From the NCBI GenBank assembly GCA_040755095.1, contig JBFMBH010000011.1, positions 1 through 52,953 of the forward strand: a stretch of 52,953 bases of DNA, read 5' to 3'. Position numbers and translations under genes: made by a program. This document shows, one piece after another, positions 17,765 through 27,079 of this stretch. The DNA is from Thermodesulfobacteriota bacterium (GTDB lineage: Bacteria > Desulfobacterota > Desulfobulbia > Desulfobulbales > JBFMBH01). The notes under the pieces are model-generated. The model was not told the origin of the DNA, made no database searches, and saw only the letters and a program-made list of their open reading frames with translations. The number at the start of each line of letters is the position of its first letter. Positions within the stretch are counted from its first letter, which is position 1.

Positions 17765-17944
17765 ATGCCCTATGTGAACATCCGGGTTGCCGGCACCCTG
17801 AGCCGGGAGCAGAAGGCCGCCATCTGCCAGGAGGTCACCGAGGTGATCGCCCGGCTGGCCAACAAGCCCAAGGACTCCATCCTGATCTTCATCGACGAGG
17901 TGCCCCGGGAGAGCATCGCCTCCGGCGGTGAGCTCCTGGGTTAG
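17765..17944 (+). CDS. 4-oxalocrotonate tautomerase family protein
   Basis: A short 59-residue protein beginning MPYVNIRVAG. Pro2 becomes the N-terminal catalytic base after methionine removal, the defining residue of the tautomerase superfamily. It has the beta-alpha-beta length and the later IFIDEVPRESI strand typical of DmpI/XylH-like 4-OT subunits, which assemble as hexamers. The physiological substrate is unknown; no aromatic-degradation genes are near. A TGGAGG ribosome site lies upstream. The ligA start follows 21 bases after the stop. Confidence 0.85.
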   Translation: MPYVNIRVAGTLSREQKAAICQEVTEVIARLANKPKDSILIFIDEVPRESIASGGELLG

Positions 17945-19963
<2,019 letters not shown>

Positions 19964-19977
19964 GGAGGTGACGGAGG

Positions 19978-20259
19978 ATGGCGCAACGGCGGGTCCACGT
20001 GATCGTTGAAGGCCGGGTGCAAGGCGTGTTCTTCCGGGCGTACACCCGGGACGAAGCCAGAAGGAACGGCCTGGTGGGCTGGGTGCGTAACCGGCCGGAT
20101 GGCTCCGTGGAGAGCCTGGTGGAAGGCGAGGCCGCGGCGGTCGAGCGCATGCTGGCGTGGTTTGCGCAAGGCTCGCCCATGTCCCTGGTCACCCGGGTGC
20201 GGACCCGGGAGGAGGAGCCGGTGGGAGAGCACAGCGAGTTTGCCATCCACACGTATTGA
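19978..20259 (+). CDS. acyP: acylphosphatase
   Basis: A 93-residue acylphosphatase. The signature GRVQGVFFRAYTRDEARRNG carries the catalytic arginine, and GWVRNRPDGSVE carries the catalytic asparagine. It hydrolyses carboxyl-phosphate bonds such as acetyl phosphate or carbamoyl phosphate. ATG 19978 follows a GGAGGTGACGG ribosome site, 14 bases after ligA. Confidence 0.95.
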   Translation: MAQRRVHVIVEGRVQGVFFRAYTRDEARRNGLVGWVRNRPDGSVESLVEGEAAAVERMLAWFAQGSPMSLVTRVRTREEEPVGEHSEFAIHTY

Positions 20260-20376
20260 CATTGGCCGGCTGGCCGGGTAAAACCTGCCGCCGCGGCCTG
20301 GCTGAATGCGCCCCGGCCGGCCGCATTGCAGGCGCTCGCCCGAGCGCCCCCTCAGGGCCTGCAGCCGGTCTTGCTC

Positions 20377-20622
20377 ATGCCCAAAGGCTCGGTCGCCGTT
20401 CAGGCACCACGCATCGTCTGCCCCAACTGCGGCAACGACTCCGAGTTCTACGAGGTGGCCGACGGCGTGGTCCTCACTACCCGCTACTTCCAGAACGAGG
20501 ACGGCAGCTTCTCGGCGGACGGGGACGAGTCCGAGATCCATGGCGAGATCCGCCTCTTCTGCGGCGAGTGCCATGCCGATCTGTCCCAGTTCCACCAGCG
20601 CTTCCGGGAGATGCTCTTTTGA
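20377..20622 (+). CDS. small zinc-ribbon protein
   Basis: An 81-residue protein with two CxxC pairs, CPNCGND near residue 12 and CGECH near residue 65, which together should bind one zinc. Between them is an acidic, mixed strand region (SEFYEVADGVVLTTRYFQNEDGSF is split by no known motif). ATG 20377 is preferred; a TTG at 20326 would add 17 low-complexity residues. Function unknown. Its stop overlaps the next start, so it is translationally linked with the ATP-grasp protein and may act with it. Confidence 0.7.
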   Translation: MPKGSVAVQAPRIVCPNCGNDSEFYEVADGVVLTTRYFQNEDGSFSADGDESEIHGEIRLFCGECHADLSQFHQRFREMLF

Positions 20623-21389
20623 GCGCCGGCCGACGGCTGATCACGGACAACGCCAGCTGGCGGGCTCAGCACCACCACCTCGTGTCTGGGGATGTCATCG
20701 CCTGCCGGCTGGGCTTGAAGCCCGGGGAGGAGCATCTCCTGGTGGATCTCCTGGAGCGGGGCGTCACCCTCTTCCCTTCAGCCACGGCCCAGCTGGCCTC
20801 CCGCTCCAAGGTCTTGCAGGCCGCCCTCTTTGGCCCCTGGATGGTGCCGCACACCCTGGCCATCCGGGATCAGCACGAGCTGGTCGCCGCCTTTCCCCGT
20901 TACGCCCAGGCGGGCGTCGGCCCGGTGATCACCAAGAGCGACCGGGCCAACGCCGGCATGGGCATCCTGCGCTGGCCGGATCTGGAAGCGGTCTTTGCCC
21001 AGGCCAGCCTGGGCACCCTGGCCTATCCCTTCGTGCTCCAGCCCTTCGTGGCCGGTGCCACGGACATCCGGGCCATCTTCCTGGGTGACCATCACGAGGC
21101 CTACCGGCGCCACAACCCCCACAACTTCCGGCACAATCTGCACTTCGGCGGCAGCCGCCAGCCGGTGGCGCTCACCGCCGCCCAGGAGCGCCTGTGCGGC
21201 GAGGTCATGGCCCGGGGCCGCTTCCCCTACGGCCACTTGGATCTTCTGGTCGGGGCGGATGGGGTCAGCTACCTGTCGGAGATCAACCTGCGGGGCGGGC
21301 TCAAAGGCGCCCGGATCAAGGGCGCCGCCTACCTGACCCGGCTGGCTGCGATCCACGCCGACTTTTGTGCTCGGCTCGCCGAAGCCTGA
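20619..21389 (+). CDS. ATP-grasp/RimK-like domain protein
   Basis: About 256 residues from TTG 20619, which overlaps the stop of the zinc-ribbon gene, with GGGAG upstream. It has features of the ATP-grasp fold: GPVITKSDRANAGMGI as a glycine-rich loop, FVLQPFVAGATDIRAIFLGD as the central strand pair, a GHLDLLVGADGVSYLSEINLRG stretch matching the metal-binding acidic and asparagine residues, then a Gly/Lys-rich end. RimK and glutathione-synthetase relatives couple ATP cleavage to carboxylate-amine ligation. The substrate is unknown. The pair with a tiny zinc-ribbon protein is unusual. Confidence 0.7.
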   Translation: MSAGRRLITDNASWRAQHHHLVSGDVIACRLGLKPGEEHLLVDLLERGVTLFPSATAQLASRSKVLQAALFGPWMVPHTLAIRDQHELVAAFPRYAQAGVGPVITKSDRANAGMGILRWPDLEAVFAQASLGTLAYPFVLQPFVAGATDIRAIFLGDHHEAYRRHNPHNFRHNLHFGGSRQPVALTAAQERLCGEVMARGRFPYGHLDLLVGADGVSYLSEINLRGGLKGARIKGAAYLTRLAAIHADFCARLAEA

Positions 21390-21414
21390 CCGCGGCAGCG
21401 ACCGTTTTTCGGGC

Positions 21415-21447
21415 AAAAAAAAAGGAGGACAGCCGTCGCTGTCCTCC
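21415..21447 (-). terminator. intrinsic terminator of dsrC
   Basis: A perfect 10-bp stem (GGAGGACAGC / GCTGTCCTCC, 21424-21447) with a 4-base loop is followed on the minus strand by nine T residues (21423 to 21415). It lies 28 bases beyond the dsrC stop. Confidence 0.92.
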
Positions 21448-21474
21448 AGGGGATCCCCCAGGCTCGGTTGCAGA

Positions 21475-21795
21475 TCACACGCAGCCGGTCGGCTTGGGCA
21501 GGCCAGCCATCTTGCAGGCTCCCTTGCCCGGTCCCGACGGGAACAGCTCGTAGATCCTCTTGAGCGGGAAGCCGGTGGTCTTGGACAGGATCCGGACCAT
21601 GGGGGCGATACCGTTCTTCTTGTAATAGTCCTGCAGGGTGTTGATGATGTTCCAGTGCTCGTCGGTCAGGGCCTCGATGCCTTCGATGTGCTTGACATAG
21701 TCAACCCATTCCGTGCACCACTCTTCCATGCCCTTGGCCAGGAAGCCGTCCTCGTCGACTTCAAACGTCTTGCCACCAAATTCGATGGTTGCCAT
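21475..21795 (-). CDS. dsrC: DsrC, sulfur-carrier protein of dissimilatory sulfur metabolism
   Basis: A 106-residue protein of the DsrC/TusE family. The flexible C-terminal arm KGACKMAGLPKPTGCV has both conserved cysteines, C94 and C105, separated by ten residues. This marks true DsrC rather than TusE-like homologues that keep only the last one. DsrC receives sulfur from dissimilatory sulfite reductase DsrAB as a trisulfide, which is reduced by the membrane complex DsrMKJOP. The gene has its own promoter and a strong terminator, so it is monocistronic, as is usual for this highly expressed gene. A GGAGGAGG ribosome site lies upstream. No dsrAB is in the window. Confidence 0.96.
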   Translation of the reverse strand: MATIEFGGKTFEVDEDGFLAKGMEEWCTEWVDYVKHIEGIEALTDEHWNIINTLQDYYKKNGIAPMVRILSKTTGFPLKRIYELFPSGPGKGACKMAGLPKPTGCV

Positions 21796-21853
21796 GCTCC
21801 TCCTCCTTGCTGAATTTGCCTTGTGGGGTTATGCGGCTGCCAAACACTGTGTG

Positions 21854-21882
21854 TACTTACACTAGGCCGTCTCCTTTGTCAA
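21854..21882 (-). promoter_or_regulatory. dsrC promoter
   Basis: On the minus strand a consensus TTGACA (21882-21877) is followed after 17 bp by TAAGTA (21859-21854). This is about 60 bases upstream of the dsrC ATG. The -35 is perfect and the -10 weak. Confidence 0.55.
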
Positions 21883-21901
21883 GCTGTCCTGGCCGGGTGC
21901 G

Positions 21902-21921
21902 AAAAAAAATGAGTGCTCATT
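21902..21921 (-). terminator. hairpin with T run after nrdG (or TetR-type operator)
   Basis: AATGAG-CA-CTCATT on the minus strand is followed by a T run ending at 21902, about 22 bases after the nrdG stop, so it could terminate the nrdD operon. The stem is short and A/T-rich. The same palindrome resembles TetR-family operators (TGAGTGCTCATTCA) and lies upstream of the dsrC promoter, so a regulatory role is an alternative. Confidence 0.5.
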
Positions 21922-21943
21922 CATTTGCCGGGATGGGAAGCGG

Positions 21944-22615
21944 TCAGGCCAGCTCGGCCTGCAGGGCATCCAGCTGGGCGGGGCTGAAGGTGGGGCGGTC
22001 CCGGAAGGCGGGATCCAGGGTGGTCAGGGGGCGGAAGCCCTGCAGCACCCGGCGGCCCGAGGGGGGCAGCGACCGGTGCCAGGCGCGGACCGCCGCAGCG
22101 TCGTGGAGGCCCGGCACCACGGTGAGGCGGAACTGGTGCGGAATGCCGCTGGCGGCCAGGAGGTCGATGCTGGCCCGGATGGCCGCCAAGTCCACGGCCA
22201 CGCCGGCGGCCTGGGCATAAGGCTCCGGCTCCAGGGGCGCCTTGACGTCCATGGCCACCATATCCAGGAGACCGGCGGCCAGGAGGCCCTCCAGCACCTC
22301 GGGCCGGCTGCCGTTGGTGTCCAGCTTCACCGGCCAGCCGTCGTCCCGCAGCTCAGCAGCCAGCCGGGGCAGCTCGGGGTCCAGGGTGGGCTCGCCGCCG
22401 CTCACGGTGATCCCCCCCAGCCAGCGCCGCCGGCTGCGCAGGCGCAGCCGTTCCTCCGGCCAGGGCAGGGACGGCAGCTGGCCGGGCGCAAGGACCAGCT
22501 CGTGGTTGTGGCAGAAGGGGCAGCGGAAGTTGCAGCCGGCCAGAAAGAGCACCGCGCACATCCGGCCCGGCCAGTCCACGAAGGAGGTGTCGAGGCAGCC
22601 TTTCAGCCGTTGCAT
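21944..22615 (-). CDS. nrdG: anaerobic ribonucleotide reductase activating protein NrdG
   Basis: A 223-residue radical SAM activase with the 4Fe-4S cysteines C28-x3-C32-x2-C35 (GCNFRCPFC) and the GGEPTLD segment. It installs the glycyl radical on NrdD using SAM. The opening LKGCLDTSFVDWPGRMCAVLF is typical for activases of the NrdD/NrdG system. It is the third gene of the minus-strand operon nrdD-redoxin-nrdG. A hairpin with a T run follows the stop. Confidence 0.9.
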   Translation of the reverse strand: MQRLKGCLDTSFVDWPGRMCAVLFLAGCNFRCPFCHNHELVLAPGQLPSLPWPEERLRLRSRRRWLGGITVSGGEPTLDPELPRLAAELRDDGWPVKLDTNGSRPEVLEGLLAAGLLDMVAMDVKAPLEPEPYAQAAGVAVDLAAIRASIDLLAASGIPHQFRLTVVPGLHDAAAVRAWHRSLPPSGRRVLQGFRPLTTLDPAFRDRPTFSPAQLDALQAELA

Positions 22616-22648
22616 GGGTGGCTCGGGATGGGATGCCGGGGCCCCCGG

Positions 22649-22960
22649 CTACAGGGCGCAGGCCCCGGCGGCACAGGCGTTCGGTGCCGGCGCCTCCAGG
22701 GGCAACATGCCGTGGCGCCGGGCCCGGCTCTGGAGATGGGCCTCGATGAGGGCGTAGTCCACGACCGACGAGGAGTCGTCCAGGACCAGGATGGGCAGGG
22801 ACTTGCGGGCCTGCTCCACCAGGCCGTGCCAGGCCAGGTGCGCCAGGGCAGCGGCATCGTTGCGGTCCAGGATCTCCACCGCCACCCCCATGGCCTCCAG
22901 GTCGAACCGGGCGGTGATGCGCTTGCACAGGGTACAGTCGTCCTTGGTGAACAGGGTCAT
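22649..22960 (-). CDS. glutaredoxin/NrdH-like redoxin in the nrdD operon
   Basis: A 103-residue thioredoxin-fold protein with an active-site CxxC (C9-T-L-C12) preceded by a short strand (TLFTKDDC), as in glutaredoxin-like proteins. The middle contains the cis-proline strand LPILVLDD. A second cysteine pair lies at the extreme C-terminus (C96, C101), which is unusual for NrdH. Its place between nrdD and nrdG suggests it supplies electrons to the reductase, in place of the formate used by E. coli NrdD. This role is inferred from context. Confidence 0.8.
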   Translation of the reverse strand: MTLFTKDDCTLCKRITARFDLEAMGVAVEILDRNDAAALAHLAWHGLVEQARKSLPILVLDDSSSVVDYALIEAHLQSRARRHGMLPLEAPAPNACAAGACAL

Positions 22961-22981
22961 GAGGTGCCTCCTTAGGTGTGC

Positions 22982-25096
22982 TTAGCAGGCCTGGAATTGG
23001 CCGTGGTTGCGGTAGCGGTCGTGGAGCTCGCCGCGCTTGCCCTTGTTCCAGCTGGAGACCTTGGTGAAGTAGCCGGTGATGCGGGTGATGCCGTCCACAT
23101 GGCTGGACTGGCAGCAGGGACAGGCATCCCGCAGCCCCCGGGAGGTGCGGCCGCAGTCCAGGCAGGAGGTGAACTCCGGTGAAAACGCCACCTGGTCGTT
23201 CTGGGTGTAGCGGAAGATCTTGGTGACGAAGTCGGCCAGGGCCACCGGATCGGGGTGGGCCTCCCCCAGCCAGATGTGCGTGAGGGAGCCGGCCTCGATG
23301 AGGGGGTGGAAGAGTCCCTCCCGCTCCACCCGGTCGATGGGGCTCATGGCCGAGCCGGCCTTGAACAGGGTGGAGTTGGTGTAGTAGATCTCGCCCCGGG
23401 CGTGGCTGCCCTGCACCACCCGGCTGGCCTCGGCGCCGAGGTGGAGCATGTCCAGCTTGGCGAAGCGGTGGGCGGTGCTTTCGGCGGGGGTCTGCTCCAG
23501 TACGAAGCGCATCCCGGCCTCCTGGCTCATCTTGTGGCACAGGAGGTTCATGTGGGCGATGACCTTGAGGCCGAGCTTCATGGCCTCCGGGGACTCGTGC
23601 AGCTCCTGACCCAGGTGCACCCGGACCAGCTCGTTGAGGCCCACCATGCCGATGAGGTGGGTGCAGCGGTGCAAGCGCAGGTACGGCTGGCCATCCAGGC
23701 GCATGGCCAGGAGAGACAGCGGACCGTTTTCCCCGAAGGCCATCAGCTTTTCGATGAAGCGCTTCTTCTGCTCGTGCGCCCGCACCGCCAGCATCACCTG
23801 GTCGGTGAGGAGGGAGAAGAGCCGGGTGTCGTCGCCCTTGGCCCGGAAGGCCAGGCGGGGCAGGTTGATGGTGATGTTCTGCAAGGCGGAGTAGCGCATC
23901 CGCCAAGGCTCTTTGGCATCCTCGAAGTCCGAGGCCTCCAGCTTGAAGGACAGGCGGCAGCACTCGGAGATCTTGGCGGTCTCGCCCCGGTCGAAGACGA
24001 AGTAGGTGTTGCCCTTGTCTGCCGCCACGTCGCAGATGTGGTGCAGGAACTCCTGGTGGCCCTTGGTGCGGAAGAACTTCTCGGTGATGTGCACCAGGGG
24101 CTTGGGGAAGAAGAAGGGCCGGCCGGCGGCATCCCCCTCCTTGTAGACCTCGAAGAGGGCCCAGGCGAAGCGCTGCGCCTGCTCTTCATATTCGCCGTAA
24201 GTCTTGCCGGTATAGCTGCCCCCGGGGCCGATGGCCGGCACCTCCTCGAAGTGCTTGGGTACCTCCCAGTAGATGTTGATGTCCGAGAAGATCGCCTGGC
24301 CGCCCCGGGCCACCGCCTGCTGGGAGAACTCGAAGATGAGCATCTGGGCCAGCTGCTTGACCGCCCGGTCGTCCAGCTCTTCGAGATAGGGCGCGTAGAA
24401 GAGGTTGACCGCATCCCAACCGATGGCCCCGGCAAAGTGGCTCTGCAGGGCCGCGGCAAACTTGACCATATGGGCCAGCAGCACTTCCGGATGCTTGGCC
24501 GGTGCCGCCATGGACAGGGCGTGGGGCAGGTTGAGCCCGAACTTCTTGATGTATTCCAGGGACTGGCCGGAGCAGTATGGCCGGTCGACGAAGCCCAGGT
24601 CGTGGATATGGATGTCGCCGGCCAGATGGGCGTCCGCCACGTCCGGGGTGAAGACGTGCAACAGGGCGTATTCCTTCTTGATGCCCTCGGCCAGGGTCAG
24701 GTTGGTGGCCTCCGGGCCGTGGGGCACGTTGGCGTTCTCCTTGTTGGGATGGACCAGGAGCTGGTCCACATCATAGAGGGGCACGCCCAGGCGGGTGTGC
24801 ATGCGCCGGGCCTGTTCCAGGCCCAGCTCCAGGAGCTTGGCGTTGACCAGCTCCCGGATCAGAGGGCCGGTTACGGTCTTGACCTGGGCGGTGCGCACCG
24901 TCTGCTCCACATCCTGGCTGATGCGGTCAGCGGTGTCCCGGTCCACAAAGGTCTCCCGGAGCAGGGCGTCGATGATCCGCTGCCGATCCCAGCCGATGAT
25001 GTTCTCTTCTGTGGTGCGGACAAACAGGGCCAGATCCGTCGTCTCCTCCCGCGCAGCCATTTCCTTTTCCGGTTTGAGCGGCATGACGAGGGCCAT
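22982..25096 (-). CDS. nrdD: anaerobic (class III) ribonucleoside-triphosphate reductase NrdD
   Basis: A 704-residue glycyl radical enzyme that reduces ribonucleotides to deoxyribonucleotides without oxygen. An ATP-cone lies at about residues 25-115 (allosteric control), the barrel follows, then a C-terminal zinc site C645/C648/C659/C662 and the radical glycine near 675 in RITGYF. The start is ATG 25096 with an AAAGGAGA ribosome site; 16 extra codons upstream are rejected. It is first in an operon with a redoxin and nrdG, under two NrdR-type boxes. A CC pair in SECCRLSF fits thiol-dependent reduction, but the subtype needs alignment. Confidence 0.95.
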   Translation of the reverse strand: MALVMPLKPEKEMAAREETTDLALFVRTTEENIIGWDRQRIIDALLRETFVDRDTADRISQDVEQTVRTAQVKTVTGPLIRELVNAKLLELGLEQARRMHTRLGVPLYDVDQLLVHPNKENANVPHGPEATNLTLAEGIKKEYALLHVFTPDVADAHLAGDIHIHDLGFVDRPYCSGQSLEYIKKFGLNLPHALSMAAPAKHPEVLLAHMVKFAAALQSHFAGAIGWDAVNLFYAPYLEELDDRAVKQLAQMLIFEFSQQAVARGGQAIFSDINIYWEVPKHFEEVPAIGPGGSYTGKTYGEYEEQAQRFAWALFEVYKEGDAAGRPFFFPKPLVHITEKFFRTKGHQEFLHHICDVAADKGNTYFVFDRGETAKISECCRLSFKLEASDFEDAKEPWRMRYSALQNITINLPRLAFRAKGDDTRLFSLLTDQVMLAVRAHEQKKRFIEKLMAFGENGPLSLLAMRLDGQPYLRLHRCTHLIGMVGLNELVRVHLGQELHESPEAMKLGLKVIAHMNLLCHKMSQEAGMRFVLEQTPAESTAHRFAKLDMLHLGAEASRVVQGSHARGEIYYTNSTLFKAGSAMSPIDRVEREGLFHPLIEAGSLTHIWLGEAHPDPVALADFVTKIFRYTQNDQVAFSPEFTSCLDCGRTSRGLRDACPCCQSSHVDGITRITGYFTKVSSWNKGKRGELHDRYRNHGQFQAC

Positions 25097-25166
25097 GACT
25101 TGTCTCCTTTGTGACCTGGGGTGGCGAGCGACTGTGCGGCCCACCGCGGAAGACCTCCGGGGTGAG

Positions 25167-25218
25167 GCACGATATGTTGTGTCCGGTCTTTTTATTACGA
25201 CTAGATGTGGTGTGTCAA
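25167..25218 (-). promoter_or_regulatory. nrdD promoter with two tandem NrdR boxes
   Basis: On the minus strand TTGACA (25218-25213) is followed after 17 bp by ATAAAA (25195-25190). Two NrdR-like boxes are present: ACACCACATCTAGTCG (25213-25198, about 11 of 16 to the consensus ACACWATATATWGTGT) and ACACAACATATCGTGC (25182-25167, 13 of 16). Their starts are exactly 31 bp apart, three helical turns, the spacing known for NrdR pairs. They flank the -10, the expected arrangement for repression by NrdR-ATP/dATP. The leader to the ATG is about 85 bases. Confidence 0.8.
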
Positions 25219-25306
25219 GGCGAAAAAAGCCTCTTGCGGCCGGCGAGACAAAAAGGACAGACTATCAAAGGGATAGGAATTGGCGGCCGGGCGGTGGAGG
25301 AGGGTC

Positions 25307-25323
25307 GCCGGGCACAGCCCGGC
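25307..25323 (-). other. hairpin after nadB
   Basis: A perfect 7-bp GC stem (GCCGGGC/GCCCGGC) with a 3-base loop lies 12 bases past the nadB stop. No T run follows directly, so it is at most a weak terminator between nadB and the nrdD promoter. Confidence 0.35.
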
Positions 25324-25334
25324 AGGGCAGGGGG

Positions 25335-26951
25335 TCAGGCGCCCTTGTGCAGCACCGTGTCCCGCCGCCAGGCGGCGTCATCGGGCCGGGGGTGGTCGAG
25401 GTTGCAGTGGATGCCCCGGGACTCCTTGCGGCTGATGGCGCAGCGGACGATGAGCTCGGCGACCAGGGCAATGTTGCGCAGCTCCACCAGGTCGGCGGTC
25501 AGAAGGTAGCTCCGGTAGTGGCTGGCCACCTCGGCGCTGATCGGCGCCAGGCGGCTGTGCGCCAGGGCCAGGCGCTGGTCGGAGCGGACGATGCCGACAT
25601 AGTTCCACATCAGCCGCCGGATCTGGTCCCAGTTGTGGTTCACCAGGATGCACTCCTCGAGACGCCGGGCCGGGCCGGGATTCCAGTCCACCACCGCCGG
25701 CAGCTGGCGGTGGGACAGCCGTGGCCAGTCCGCTTCGACCCGGGCCGCCGCCTGGTCGGCGAAGACCACGGCCTCCAGGAGGGAGTTGGAGGCCAGCCGG
25801 TTGCCACCGTGCAGGCCGGTGCAGGCGGTCTCCCCCAGGGCATAGAGGCCCTCCAGGCTGGTCTGGCCGCCAAGATCGGTGACCACGCCCCCGCACATGT
25901 AATGGGCTGCCGGCACCACCGGGATCGGCTCCCGGGTGATGTCGATGCCGTAGGCGAGACAGGTGGCGTGGATATGGGGAAAGCGCCGGCGGACAAACTC
26001 CGCCGGCCGGTGGGAGATGTCCAGGTAGACGCAGTCGTCGCCGGAGGCCTTCATCTCGGCGTCGATGGCCCTGGCGACGGCATCCCGGGTGGCCAGCTCC
26101 CGCCGGGGGTCGTACTTGGCCATGAAGGCCTGGCCCCGCTGGTCCCGGAGGATGGCGCCTTCGCCCCGCACCGCCTCCGAGATCAGAAAGTTCTTGGCAC
26201 GGGGGTGGTACAGGCAGGTGGGGTGAAACTGCATGAACTCCAGGTTGGCCACCCGGGCTCCGGCCCGCCAGGCCATGGCGATGCCGTCGCCGGTGGCGAT
26301 GTCCGGGTTGGTGGTATAGAGGTAGACCTTACCGCTGCCGCCGGTGCACAGCACCGTCACCCGGGCCAGATAGGTGGCGATGCCCCCTCCCAGCCGGTCG
26401 AGGACATAGGCGCCGAGGCAGACATCGCCGAACCGGCCATCATCCGGCTGCACCCCGGCCCGGGAGCCGATGAGCAGATCCACGGCCAGGCGGTCCTCCA
26501 GCACCGTGATGTTGGGGTGCTCACCAGTGGCCCGCACCAGGGCCCGCTCGATCTCCTGGCCGGTGAGATCCCGAGCGTGGACGATGCGCCGGGCGCTGTG
26601 GCCGCCTTCCCGGCCCAGATCCAGGCGGTCCGGCTCGTCGTCCCGGACACTGAAGGCGACGCCGATGTCCATGAGCTCCCGGATGCAGGCCGGACCACGC
26701 TCCACCACCATCCGGACCGCGTCCTCGTGACAGAGACCGGCGCCGGCAGCCAGGGTATCCTGCACGTGGAGGGCAAAGGAGTCTTCCCGGCTCAGTACCG
26801 CCGCCACCCCTCCCTGGGCAAGGTTGGTGGCGCTGGTCACCCGGTCCTTCTTGGTGACAATGGTGACGCGGGCAAACCGTGCCACCTTGAGGGCGAAGGA
26901 CAGCCCGGCAACGCCGCTGCCGATCACCAGCACATCGGTTTCATGAATCAT
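25335..26951 (-). CDS. nadB: L-aspartate oxidase NadB
   Basis: A 538-residue flavoprotein of the succinate dehydrogenase/fumarate reductase family. The N-terminal FAD motif GSGVAGLSFALKVA, ATNLAQGGVAAV, the substrate-loop region EFMQFHPTCLY and the C-terminal SRGIHCN are all NadB-like. It oxidises aspartate to iminoaspartate for quinolinate and NAD synthesis. In anaerobes it can use fumarate or quinone as acceptor. It starts at ATG 26951 and is divergent from the HAD gene. nadA and nadC are not in the window. Confidence 0.95.
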   Translation of the reverse strand: MIHETDVLVIGSGVAGLSFALKVARFARVTIVTKKDRVTSATNLAQGGVAAVLSREDSFALHVQDTLAAGAGLCHEDAVRMVVERGPACIRELMDIGVAFSVRDDEPDRLDLGREGGHSARRIVHARDLTGQEIERALVRATGEHPNITVLEDRLAVDLLIGSRAGVQPDDGRFGDVCLGAYVLDRLGGGIATYLARVTVLCTGGSGKVYLYTTNPDIATGDGIAMAWRAGARVANLEFMQFHPTCLYHPRAKNFLISEAVRGEGAILRDQRGQAFMAKYDPRRELATRDAVARAIDAEMKASGDDCVYLDISHRPAEFVRRRFPHIHATCLAYGIDITREPIPVVPAAHYMCGGVVTDLGGQTSLEGLYALGETACTGLHGGNRLASNSLLEAVVFADQAAARVEADWPRLSHRQLPAVVDWNPGPARRLEECILVNHNWDQIRRLMWNYVGIVRSDQRLALAHSRLAPISAEVASHYRSYLLTADLVELRNIALVAELIVRCAISRKESRGIHCNLDHPRPDDAAWRRDTVLHKGA

Positions 26952-26983
26952 GGCAAGCCCCGAGCACGCGGCGGCGGGCAGCC

Positions 26984-27012
26984 TTGACAGCCCGACCGCC
27001 GTCCAGTATCAC
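26984..27012 (+). promoter_or_regulatory. putative promoter of the HAD hydrolase gene
   Basis: TTGACA (26984-26989) and TATCAC (27007-27012) are 17 bp apart, in the nadB-HAD divergent gap. The start point would be near 27019, at the edge of the palindrome. Confidence 0.5.
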
Positions 27013-27018
27013 TGGGTC

Positions 27019-27038
27019 GGTCGCCCGGCCGGGCGACC
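27019..27038. promoter_or_regulatory. 20-bp perfect palindrome flanked by CCAGTATC direct repeats
   Basis: GGTCGCCCGG is immediately followed by its reverse complement CCGGGCGACC. Eight-base direct repeats CCAGTATC begin at 27003 and 27037, on either side. The element sits at the predicted transcription start in the nadB-HAD divergent region, so it may be an operator or a transcript hairpin. Confidence 0.6.
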
Positions 27039-27079
27039 AGTATCGATTGCGCGCTCCACCATACCGCGAGACCTGTGCC

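Noticed and set aside
23255-25114. 619-codon plus-strand frame opposite nrdD
   Set aside because: It has no recognised domain, and NrdD on the minus strand is complete with ribosome site and promoter.
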